Shown: one piece after another, positions 7,913 through 14,538 of the stretch
Numbering within the stretch: position 1 is the stretch's first letter
Layout of the letters: each line of letters starts with the position of its first letter
Notes under the pieces: model-generated
Database searches by the model: none
Told to the model about the DNA's origin: nothing
What the model saw: the letters and a program-made list of their open reading frames with translations, nothing else
Program-made: the position numbers and the translations under genes
From: Pseudomonadota bacterium
GTDB lineage: Bacteria > Pseudomonadota > Gammaproteobacteria > Burkholderiales > Gallionellaceae
Length of the DNA stretch: 15,103 nucleotides
NCBI GenBank assembly: GCA_021781695.1
Contig: JAJXWG010000018.1
Location: forward strand, 1 to 15,103
Direction: 5' to 3'

Positions 7913-7930
7913 CGCTTAGCCCTTTATAAT
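7903..7930 (+). promoter_or_regulatory. Predicted sigma70-type promoter of dapC
   Basis: TTGATG (7903-7908) and a perfect TATAAT (7925-7930) are separated by 16 bases. Transcription would begin near 7937, about 22 bases before the dapC ATG at 7959. The -35 element lies inside the first codons of the divergent transporter gene. This is the best promoter match in the window, and the only strong one seen upstream of the dap-pilU-prmB-hpn run. Confidence 0.6.
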
Positions 7931-7958
7931 GCACGCCACTTTAAGATACCGTAATGCA

Positions 7959-9161
7959 ATGAATCCAGATCTCAACCGTTTGCAGCCCTACCCGTTCCAG
8001 AAACTGGCCAGTCTGTTTCGCGAAGTAAAAACCAGTCAGGACTATCGGCCAATCAGCCTGTCTATCGGCGAGCCGAAACACGATACGCCGCAATTCATTG
8101 TGGATGCGTTGATTGAAAACCTAGGCGGCCTTGCAAATTATCCCACAACCGCCGGGTCAGACACACTGCGCAGCACGATCGCCAACTGGCTTGAGCGTCG
8201 CTATGATATCCCCCTGCCCGACTTCAAGACCCAGGTATTGCCTGTGAACGGCAGCCGCGAAGCCTTGTTCGCCTTCGCGCAAACTGTCATCGACCGCACG
8301 AGGAATGCCCCTGTTGTCGTGAGCCCTAACCCTTTTTACCAGATTTATGAGGGTGCTGCCTACCTGGCAGGCGCTGAACCCCGTTTTCTGAACACCCTGC
8401 CTGGCAACAACTTTGCGCTGGACTTTTCGCAACTTCCGGAAGATGTCTGGCAACGCACGCAACTGGTTTACGTCTGCTCCCCTGCCAATCCGACAGGACG
8501 CGTGATGCCACTGTCCGAATGGCAGACCCTGTTCGAGATGTCCGATCGATATGGTTTCGTGATTGCCTCCGACGAATGCTATTCTGAAATCTATGCGGAT
8601 GCCCCCCCTATTGGCGCCATGCAGGCGGCGCATCAGCTTGGCCGTGCTGATTATCGAAATCTTGCGGTATTTTCCAGCCTGTCCAAGCGCTCCAACGTGC
8701 CCGGCATGCGCTCTGGTTTTGTCGCAGGCGATGCAAAAGTGATCGAAAAATTTGCACTGTACCGCACCTATCACGGCTCGGCGATGAATCCGGCCATTCA
8801 GGAAGCAAGCATCGCCGCGTGGAATGACGAAGCTCATGTTGAAGAAAACCGCCGACAGTACCGCGAAAAATTTGCGCGGGTGACAGAAATACTCGAGGAT
8901 GTGTTGCCCGTGACACAGCCCGATGCCGGATTCTATCTTTGGGTGCGTACGCCGATTGCAGACACAGCCTACGCGCAGGCTTTATATCGCGATTATAATG
9001 TGACAGTATTGCCCGGCAGCTTTCTTGCGCGAAATAGCCAGGGAGTCAATCCGGGGGAGAATTTTATTCGCATGGCGCTGGTCGCCGGCACTGAAGAAAC
9101 CATGGAAGCGGCAAAGAGAATCAAAGAATTTACTCATCAACTGGTAGCCGGCAGCAAGTAG
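7959..9161 (+). CDS. dapC: N-succinyldiaminopimelate aminotransferase
   Basis: DapC transfers an amino group from glutamate to N-succinyl-2-amino-6-ketopimelate in the succinylase branch of diaminopimelate/lysine synthesis. The 400-residue protein is a fold-type I PLP aminotransferase. SIGEPKHDTP lies near the N-terminus, NGSREALFAFAQ is the cofactor phosphate-binding segment, and CSPANPTGRVM and ASDECYSEIY carry the conserved Asn and the PLP-pairing Asp/Tyr. SSLSKRSNVPGMRSGF contains the Schiff-base lysine, Lys243. The start ATG at 7959 is preferred because MNPDLNRLQPYPFQKL is the usual N-terminus of this subfamily. The in-frame ATG at 7929 lies within the -10 box. The ribosome-binding site is poor. 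dapD follows after 76 bases, which supports DapC over a generic aminotransferase. Confidence 0.94.
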   Translation: MNPDLNRLQPYPFQKLASLFREVKTSQDYRPISLSIGEPKHDTPQFIVDALIENLGGLANYPTTAGSDTLRSTIANWLERRYDIPLPDFKTQVLPVNGSREALFAFAQTVIDRTRNAPVVVSPNPFYQIYEGAAYLAGAEPRFLNTLPGNNFALDFSQLPEDVWQRTQLVYVCSPANPTGRVMPLSEWQTLFEMSDRYGFVIASDECYSEIYADAPPIGAMQAAHQLGRADYRNLAVFSSLSKRSNVPGMRSGFVAGDAKVIEKFALYRTYHGSAMNPAIQEASIAAWNDEAHVEENRRQYREKFARVTEILEDVLPVTQPDAGFYLWVRTPIADTAYAQALYRDYNVTVLPGSFLARNSQGVNPGENFIRMALVAGTEETMEAAKRIKEFTHQLVAGSK

Positions 9162-9178
9162 CCCACTGTCAATTTTTT

Positions 9179-9206
9179 GCTGCAAGCCACTAACTACAAA
9201 TCGCGA
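9179..9206 (+). repeat. Degenerate heptamer-periodic spacer between dapC and dapD
   Basis: The segment reads as four loose seven-base units, GCTGCAA, GCCACTA, ACTACAA and ATCGCGA. It resembles the sequence at 10101-10121 before pilU (about 15 of 21 positions identical in register). It lies in the 76-base dapC-dapD spacer, after a T6 run (9173-9178) and before an AT-rich stretch. It is noncoding and its function is unknown. Confidence 0.35.
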
Positions 9207-9237
9207 CAAGTTATTTTTAATTTAACTGGGAATCATC

Positions 9238-10059
9238 ATGGACCAATTACAGCAAATTATCGAAACTGCTTTTGAACGCCGCGCAGAGATAACACCGCGC
9301 AATGCGGATGCGCAATTGAAGGAAGCGGTCAACGCCGTGATCGCTCAGCTGGATACAGGAAAGCTGCGCGTTGCAGAAAAGATCGATGGCGAATGGGTCA
9401 CGCATCAGTGGCTCAAAAAGGCGGTATTGCTGTCTTTTCGTCTAGAAGACAACGCCTTCATCAAGGGCGGTTTCACCAATTATTACGACAAGGTTCCTTC
9501 CAAGTTCGCCGATTACAACAGCCGAGATTTCCGCGAAGGCGGCTTCCGCGTGGTTCCTCCAGCCGCAGCGCGTCGTGGCGCATATATCGCCAAGAACGTG
9601 GTGCTGATGCCTTCCTATGTCAACATCGGCGCCTATGTGGATGAAGGCACCATGGTAGACACCTGGGCGACGGTCGGCTCCTGCGCGCAAATCGGCAAAA
9701 ACGTGCATCTCTCTGGCGGTGTGGGCATCGGCGGCGTGCTCGAACCCGTGCAGGCCAATCCGACCATCATCGGCGATAACTGTTTCGTAGGCGCGCGTTC
9801 TGAAATTGTCGAAGGTGTGATACTGGAAGACAATGTGGTAATTTCCATGGGCGTGTTCATCGGACAGAGCACCAAGATTTACGATCGCGAAACAGGGACC
9901 GTGACCTATGGCAGGGTGCCTGCGGGCTCAGTCGTGGTCAGTGGCAGCCTGCCCTCATCTGATGGCAAATACAGCCTGTATTGCGCTGTCATCGTCAAGA
10001 AAGTTGATGCCAAGACCTTGTCAAAAGTCGGCATCAACGAGCTGCTGCGGGGAATTTAA
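9238..10059 (+). CDS. dapD: 2,3,4,5-tetrahydropyridine-2,6-dicarboxylate N-succinyltransferase
   Basis: DapD uses succinyl-CoA to succinylate tetrahydrodipicolinate, the step before DapC. The 273-residue length is almost that of E. coli DapD (274). The N-terminal helical part (IIETAFERRAEITPRN) is typical. From about residue 110 the protein is a left-handed beta-helix of hexapeptide repeats (NVVLMPSYVNIGAYVDEGTM, GVGIGGVLEPVQANPTIIGD, NCFVGARSEIVEGVILED). The DTWATVGSCAQIGKNVHLSG segment is diagnostic of DapD. GGGAA in the short spacer before the ATG at 9238 is a plausible ribosome-binding site. It is separated from dapC by 76 bases and from the pilU-like gene by 91 bases; both spacers carry related degenerate repeats. 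It probably acts as a cytoplasmic trimer, as known for the family. Confidence 0.97.
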   Translation: MDQLQQIIETAFERRAEITPRNADAQLKEAVNAVIAQLDTGKLRVAEKIDGEWVTHQWLKKAVLLSFRLEDNAFIKGGFTNYYDKVPSKFADYNSRDFREGGFRVVPPAAARRGAYIAKNVVLMPSYVNIGAYVDEGTMVDTWATVGSCAQIGKNVHLSGGVGIGGVLEPVQANPTIIGDNCFVGARSEIVEGVILEDNVVISMGVFIGQSTKIYDRETGTVTYGRVPAGSVVVSGSLPSSDGKYSLYCAVIVKKVDAKTLSKVGINELLRGI

Positions 10060-10060
10060 C

Positions 10061-10125
10061 AAGCATGTAGCATGTGGCTGGCAGCAATATCCAATGACTC
10101 GCTACAAACCACAGGCTACGAGCTT
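10061..10125 (+). repeat. Imperfect 17-base inverted repeat with heptamer periodicity before pilU
   Basis: The arms are 10061-10077 (AAGCATGTAGCATGTGG) and 10109-10125 (CCACAGGCTACGAGCTT). They are complementary at 14 of 17 positions, with a 31-base loop. The arms themselves show seven-base units (GCATGTA GCATGTG; GCTACAA ACCACAG GCTACGA). It starts one base after the dapD stop codon. A TATAAG (10125-10130) adjoins the right arm and could be a weak -10 for pilU, but no good -35 is seen. No T-run follows, so a simple intrinsic terminator is unlikely. Confidence 0.5.
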
Positions 10126-10150
10126 ATAAGACTGACAACTGGAGATAATC

Positions 10151-11323
10151 ATGCTCGTCACACCCTTATTGAAACTTGCAGCCGATAGGCAGGCCTCAGA
10201 CCTTTTCTTCTCGGTGGGAGCGCCAGTCAATATCAAGATAGACGGTGTGACAGGCCCGGTCAATGCGCAGGTGCTGACCCCGGAAGTCCTCAAGCGAATC
10301 GCCTACGAAATGATGAACTCGAAGCAGATCCTCGAATTCGAGAACAGCATGGAGATCAATTTTTCCTACCGTGCCGATCAGCTTGGCAGCTTCCGCGTCA
10401 ACATCTTCCGCCAGCGCGGCGACATAGCGATGGTCATACGCTATATCAAGGGTGCCATCGGGGAGATGAGCGAGCTTCATCTTCCCGCCGTGCTGAAATC
10501 GCTGATCATGGAAAAACGCGGACTGGTGCTCGTGGTGGGTGCGACAGGTTCCGGGAAGTCCACCACACTGGCCGCAATGATCCAGCACCGCAATACCACG
10601 CAGACTGGGCACATTCTGACTGTTGAAGACCCGATCGAATACATATTCAAGCATGAAAAGTCCATCGTCAACCAGCGCGAACTTGGCACGGACACCATGA
10701 ACTATGAAAATGCGCTGTCTTTCGGCATGCGCGAAGCACCCGATGTGCTGATGATAGGAGAAGTACGCGACAGAGATACCCTGAAACACGCGCTGATCTT
10801 TGCGCAAACGGGTCATCTGTGTCTAACCACACTGCATGCCAACAACAGTTATCACGCGTTAAACCGCATCGTCAATTTCTTCCCCTACGACTCGCGTCAA
10901 GGCGTTCTGGCCGATCTTTCCATGTGCTTAAGAGCCGTTATTTCGCAACGCCTGGTCCGCACAGTCCAGGGCAAACAAATACCCGCAGTGGAAATATTGC
11001 TCAACACCACACTGATTGCCGACCTGATCAAGAACGACGAAATCGAAAAGATCCACGAAGCGATAGACAAGAGCGTCTCCCCCGGTTCCCAGACTTTCGA
11101 GCAGGCGCTATACAGGCTGTTCAAATCAGGGAAGATTACCAAAGAAGAGGCAATGCGCAATGCCGATTCGGCAAGCAACCTTTCCTCGCTGATCGATTTT
11201 TCTGAACGCACGAACACCATGAGCGTGCCGGCTTACACACCGATTCCCGAAGCAGGCAAGCCTCCAAAATCCAACATCAGCGACATCAAGATTGATCTCG
11301 ACGCAATGGATGAATCCGAATGA
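10151..11323 (+). CDS. pilU: PilT/PilU-family type IV pilus retraction ATPase, PilU-like
   Basis: This is a 390-residue secretion-type ATPase of the retraction class. The Walker A motif GATGSGKST is at residues 130-138. The Asp box reads TVEDPIEYIF, the Walker B-like strand is DVLMIGEVRD at 198-207, and the His box is TGHLCLTTLHANN. PilU rather than PilT is favoured by length (PilT about 345, PilU about 380), the MEKRGLVLVVGATGSGKS wording, RIVNFFP after the His box and the extended C-terminus. The last ~35 residues are a Pro- and Asp-rich, probably disordered tail. PilU assists PilT in pilus depolymerisation at the inner-membrane base. No pilT is present in the window. A clear GGAG (10141-10144) precedes the ATG at 10151. 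Its TGA overlaps the next gene's ATG (ATGA), placing a motility motor in the dap transcription unit. Confidence 0.9.
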   Translation: MLVTPLLKLAADRQASDLFFSVGAPVNIKIDGVTGPVNAQVLTPEVLKRIAYEMMNSKQILEFENSMEINFSYRADQLGSFRVNIFRQRGDIAMVIRYIKGAIGEMSELHLPAVLKSLIMEKRGLVLVVGATGSGKSTTLAAMIQHRNTTQTGHILTVEDPIEYIFKHEKSIVNQRELGTDTMNYENALSFGMREAPDVLMIGEVRDRDTLKHALIFAQTGHLCLTTLHANNSYHALNRIVNFFPYDSRQGVLADLSMCLRAVISQRLVRTVQGKQIPAVEILLNTTLIADLIKNDEIEKIHEAIDKSVSPGSQTFEQALYRLFKSGKITKEEAMRNADSASNLSSLIDFSERTNTMSVPAYTPIPEAGKPPKSNISDIKIDLDAMDESE

Positions 11324-11682
11324 AGCTATATGGCATTCCCAATTGCAGTACGGTGAAAAAAGCGCGTGACTGGCTCACGCTTCACAGCATCGAGGTCGAA
11401 TTTCACGATTTCAGGAAACAGGGTCTGGATGCAAACACTGCAACCCGCTGGCTTGAACAACGGAATTTTTCCGAATTGATCAACCGCAAGGGGCTGACCT
11501 GGCGCGGACTTGCGGAAGAACAAAAACTGGCAGTCAAAGACAATGCGACTGCGCTTTTCTTGATGATGGACAAGACCAGCGTGATCAAGCGCCCTCTGCT
11601 GGAAAGAAACGGTCAATTGCTGCATGTAGGTTACGATGAAGCAGTTTACGAGAAAATTTTTAATTTGAAGGCTTCGACATGA
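11320..11682 (+). CDS. ArsC/Spx-family protein, YffB-like
   Basis: The 120-residue protein has a thioredoxin-like ArsC-family fold. The N-terminus MKLYGIPNCSTVKKARDWL carries the single family cysteine (Cys9), with the NCxTxKKA wording of the YffB subgroup. The C-terminal SVIKRPLLERNGQLLHVGYD contains the conserved Arg-Pro segment. Classical arsenate reductases use additional cysteines or arginines not apparent here, so arsenate reduction should not be assumed. YffB-type proteins are proposed glutathione-dependent thiol reductases, and Spx relatives bind RNA polymerase. In E. coli yffB also lies directly before dapE, which supports this subgroup. It overlaps pilU by ATGA at its start and dapE by ATGA at its end, so it is tightly coupled to both. 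Confidence 0.88.
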   Translation: MKLYGIPNCSTVKKARDWLTLHSIEVEFHDFRKQGLDANTATRWLEQRNFSELINRKGLTWRGLAEEQKLAVKDNATALFLMMDKTSVIKRPLLERNGQLLHVGYDEAVYEKIFNLKAST

Positions 11683-12815
11683 CTGCAACACTGGAACTCG
11701 CTTGCGAACTGATCGCACGCCGCTCACTCACTCCTGACGATGCGGGCTGCCAGGAAATCCTGATCGAAAAGCTGGAGAAACTGGGTTTTGTGATCGAACG
11801 AATGCGCTTTGGTAATGTCGACAATTTCTGGGCCAGGCGCGGCAGCAGCAGTCCCGTGGTCGTCTTCGCAGGTCACACCGATGTGGTGCCATCTGGTCCC
11901 GAGGAGTCCTGGTTCAGCCCGCCATTCGAACCAACCATAAGAGATGGGATGCTGTATGGGCGGGGCGCTGCTGACATGAAAACCTCGATCGCCGCTTTCA
12001 TCACCGCGATCGAGGCATTCATCAAAGATCATCCCGCGCACGACGGATCGATAGCCTTGCTGATCACCTCTGACGAGGAAGGTGTTGCAGTGGATGGAAC
12101 CGTACGCGTGGTCGACGTCTTGCAGGCACGAGGCGAAACGCTGGACTACTGCATTGTGGGCGAACCCACCTCCAACAAACAGGTTGGCGACATGATCAAG
12201 AATGGCCGGCGCGGCTCGCTGTCCGGCAAGTTGACCATAAAAGGCATACAGGGACATATCGCCTATCCGCATCTGGTTAAGAACCCCATACACATGGCAG
12301 CGCCGGCGATTGCCGAGCTTGCTGCAACCACCTGGGATAATGGCAACGAATATTTCCCCCCCACTTCCTGGCAGGTATCCAACATCAACGGCGGCACAGG
12401 TGCGACCAATGTGGTGCCTGGCACCGTTGAAATCCTGTTCAATTTCCGCTTTTCCACCGCAAGCACCGAGCAGGGATTGAAAGACCGCGTGCATGCGATA
12501 CTGGACAAACACAACCTCACCTATGACCTTGAATGGGAACTGTCGGGCAAGCCGTATCTCACCCCCAAGGGTAATCTGGTTGTAGCGATCAGCAGCGCGA
12601 TCGAACAAAGCTATGGCATCGCACCGGAGCTCTCGACCACGGGTGGAACTTCCGACGGACGCTTCATCGCGGATATCTGCCCGCAGGTGATCGAGTTCGG
12701 CCCCCTGAATGCGACGATACACAAACTCAACGAATGCGTGGGTGTGGCCGACATCGAGCCGCTCAGGATGACTTATCAGCGCACGTTGGAAAACCTGCTT
12801 GCCAAAGTGCCATGA
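11679..12815 (+). CDS. dapE: Succinyl-diaminopimelate desuccinylase
   Basis: DapE hydrolyses N-succinyl-LL-diaminopimelate to LL-diaminopimelate and succinate with a dinuclear zinc centre. The 378-residue M20 metallopeptidase-fold protein keeps the expected residues. His66 and Asp68 lie in AGHTDVVPSG, Asp99 in RGAADMK bridges the metals, Glu133 is the general base and Glu134 a ligand in TSDEEG. Later come VGEPTSNKQVGD with a further Glu ligand and ATIHKLNECV with the last His ligand. STTGGTSDGRF is diagnostic of the DapE subgroup. Length matches E. coli DapE (375). GAAGG (11667-11671) is a good ribosome-binding site for the ATG at 11679, which overlaps the YffB-like stop codon. It joins dapC and dapD upstream as the third succinylase-pathway enzyme. 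Confidence 0.97.
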   Translation: MTATLELACELIARRSLTPDDAGCQEILIEKLEKLGFVIERMRFGNVDNFWARRGSSSPVVVFAGHTDVVPSGPEESWFSPPFEPTIRDGMLYGRGAADMKTSIAAFITAIEAFIKDHPAHDGSIALLITSDEEGVAVDGTVRVVDVLQARGETLDYCIVGEPTSNKQVGDMIKNGRRGSLSGKLTIKGIQGHIAYPHLVKNPIHMAAPAIAELAATTWDNGNEYFPPTSWQVSNINGGTGATNVVPGTVEILFNFRFSTASTEQGLKDRVHAILDKHNLTYDLEWELSGKPYLTPKGNLVVAISSAIEQSYGIAPELSTTGGTSDGRFIADICPQVIEFGPLNATIHKLNECVGVADIEPLRMTYQRTLENLLAKVP

Positions 12816-13714
12816 GCGAATATTTTTCAGACGCATCGCAAAGCCTCTCCACCTTGCGCGACTATCTGCGCTTTGCAGTCAGCCGTTTTTACCAGACCAA
12901 TTTGTTTTTCGGGCACGGAAGCAATGATGCCTATGACGAGGCGGCTTACCTGATCCTGCACACGCTGCATTTGCCAATAGACACGCTGGAGCCCTTCCTC
13001 GACGCACATCTCACACCCACCGAGCGCGATGAAGTGCTGGACATCATTAATAAGCGCGTCGAAAAGCGCATCCCCGCCGCCTATCTGACACATGAGGCGA
13101 TGCTTGGAGAATACCGCTTCTATGTCGATGAGCGCGTGATCGTGCCGCGTTCCTTCATCGCCGAACTGCTGCGCAACCATCTGTCTCCTTGGGTTGGAGA
13201 ACCTGAATCCATAAGCAGCGTGCTGGACATGTGCACAGGCAGCGGGTGCCTCGCGATTCTGGCCACAGATGCTTTCCCCAATGCAAGCGTCGACGCAGTG
13301 GACATCTCATCAGACGCCCTTGAAGTCGCAAGACGCAACGTCGACGATTATTCTCTTCAGGATCGCGTGAACCTGATCGAATCGGACCTGTTTGATAAAT
13401 TAAAAGGCCGGAAATACGATATCATCATCAGCAACCCTCCTTATGTCGATGCTGAGTCTGTCGCCGCATTGCCGCAGGAATATCTGCATGAGCCTGCGCT
13501 TTCCCTGGGCAGCGGCATCGACGGACTGGATGCTACAAGAAAAATCTTAAAGCACGCGGCTGAATACCTAAACGACAACGGCATCCTGATCGTCGAGATC
13601 GGCCACAACCGCGATGCGCTTGAAGCCGCCTATCCCAAGCTGCCTTTTACCTGGCTTGACGTGTCAGCAGGCGACGAGTTCGTTTTCATGCTGCACAAGA
13701 ACGATCTGCTGTAG
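12812..13714 (+). CDS. prmB: 50S ribosomal protein L3 N5-glutamine methyltransferase
   Basis: PrmB uses S-adenosylmethionine to methylate a glutamine side chain of ribosomal protein L3. The 300-residue protein has a helical N-terminal domain (FAVSRFYQTNLFFGHGSNDAYDEA, diagnostic of PrmB against the release-factor enzyme PrmC). A Rossmann methyltransferase domain follows, with motif I VLDMCTGSGC at 137-146 and the catalytic NPPY at 208-211. The segment LPQEYLHEPALSLGSGIDGL follows NPPY as in PrmB/PrmC. The start ATG at 12812 overlaps the dapE TGA as ATGA. There is no separate ribosome-binding site, so translation is probably coupled. The in-frame ATG at 12734 lies deep inside dapE and is rejected. 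hpnC begins four bases after its TAG. Confidence 0.95.
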   Translation: MSEYFSDASQSLSTLRDYLRFAVSRFYQTNLFFGHGSNDAYDEAAYLILHTLHLPIDTLEPFLDAHLTPTERDEVLDIINKRVEKRIPAAYLTHEAMLGEYRFYVDERVIVPRSFIAELLRNHLSPWVGEPESISSVLDMCTGSGCLAILATDAFPNASVDAVDISSDALEVARRNVDDYSLQDRVNLIESDLFDKLKGRKYDIIISNPPYVDAESVAALPQEYLHEPALSLGSGIDGLDATRKILKHAAEYLNDNGILIVEIGHNRDALEAAYPKLPFTWLDVSAGDEFVFMLHKNDLL

Positions 13715-13718
13715 TGTC

Positions 13719-14534
13719 ATGCAGGTCGATCACTATGAAAATTTTCCTGTTGCATCTATTCTGCTGCCCCGTCGACTGCGAAAACCCGTGGCTGCAATCT
13801 ACCATTTTGCTAGAGCTGCGGACGACATCGCCGACGAAGGAGAATCTTCCGACGAGGAAAGACTGAATCAGCTCGATGCGTTCCGTGCAGAGCTTGACCG
13901 CATCGCCAGCAATGAAACACCCAAGATGCCGCTGTTTCAAAATCTGTCTTCAGAAATCAAACAGTACGCACTGCCCTTGCAACCGTTTTACGATCTGCTC
14001 GACGCCTTCTCGCAGGATGTGGTCAAAAAACGATATGAAAATTACGCGGAGCTTTTCGATTACTGCCGGCGCTCGGCCAATCCTGTAGGTTTGCTTCTGC
14101 TGCATCTCTACGGTGAGGCCACAGAAATCAACATCGCCTATTCAGATGCGGTCTGCACAAGCCTGCAGCTCATCAATTTCTGGCAGGATGTCGCAAAGGA
14201 TTATGCGATTTCGCGCATTTACCTGCCGCTCGATGAGATGGCCCTGTTTGACGTGAGTGAATCCCAGATTGAAGAAGGCATTGTTGATGAAAACTTCAAG
14301 AACTTGATGAAGTTTCAGACCGACCGGGCAAGAGAGCTGATGCTGCATGGATCGCCGTTGGGCAGCATTCTGAAGGGCCGCATCGGGATCGAGATGCGCA
14401 TGATCATCGCAGGCGGCATGCGCATACTCGACAAACTCAAAACTGCCGACTACGACATGTATCATCGCCGCCCCGTGTTGCGGCCGTTCGACTGGGTTAT
14501 CATGCTCGCCAAATCAGCGCCCTATTACTATTAA
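13719..14534 (+). CDS. hpnC: Squalene synthase HpnC (hydroxysqualene synthase)
   Basis: HpnC is a trans-isoprenyl diphosphate synthase-fold enzyme. In the HpnCDE route it converts presqualene diphosphate, made by HpnD, to hydroxysqualene, which HpnE reduces to squalene for hopanoids. The 271-residue protein starts with the subfamily signature HYENFPVASILLPRRLRKPV. The first Asp-rich motif DDIADE is at 35-40 and the second, QDVAKD, at 156-161, followed by SRIYLP. The chosen ATG (13719) gives the standard N-terminus. A longer in-frame start at 13614 would overlap prmB by about 100 bases and adds an unrelated Cys-rich stretch. Only four bases separate it from prmB and from hpnD, with no strong ribosome-binding site, so translational coupling is likely. 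Confidence 0.95.
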   Translation: MQVDHYENFPVASILLPRRLRKPVAAIYHFARAADDIADEGESSDEERLNQLDAFRAELDRIASNETPKMPLFQNLSSEIKQYALPLQPFYDLLDAFSQDVVKKRYENYAELFDYCRRSANPVGLLLLHLYGEATEINIAYSDAVCTSLQLINFWQDVAKDYAISRIYLPLDEMALFDVSESQIEEGIVDENFKNLMKFQTDRARELMLHGSPLGSILKGRIGIEMRMIIAGGMRILDKLKTADYDMYHRRPVLRPFDWVIMLAKSAPYYY

Positions 14535-14538
14535 AGCC

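Noticed and set aside
11320..11682. Arsenate reductase annotation for the ArsC-family gene.
   Set aside because: The YffB-type NCSTVKKA motif and dapE linkage fit the YffB subgroup, and no other arsenic resistance genes are near.
11724..12836. Minus-strand ORF of 370 codons opposite dapE.
   Set aside because: It is a long shadow frame produced by codon bias of dapE; the plus strand has all DapE zinc ligands and the coupled operon structure.
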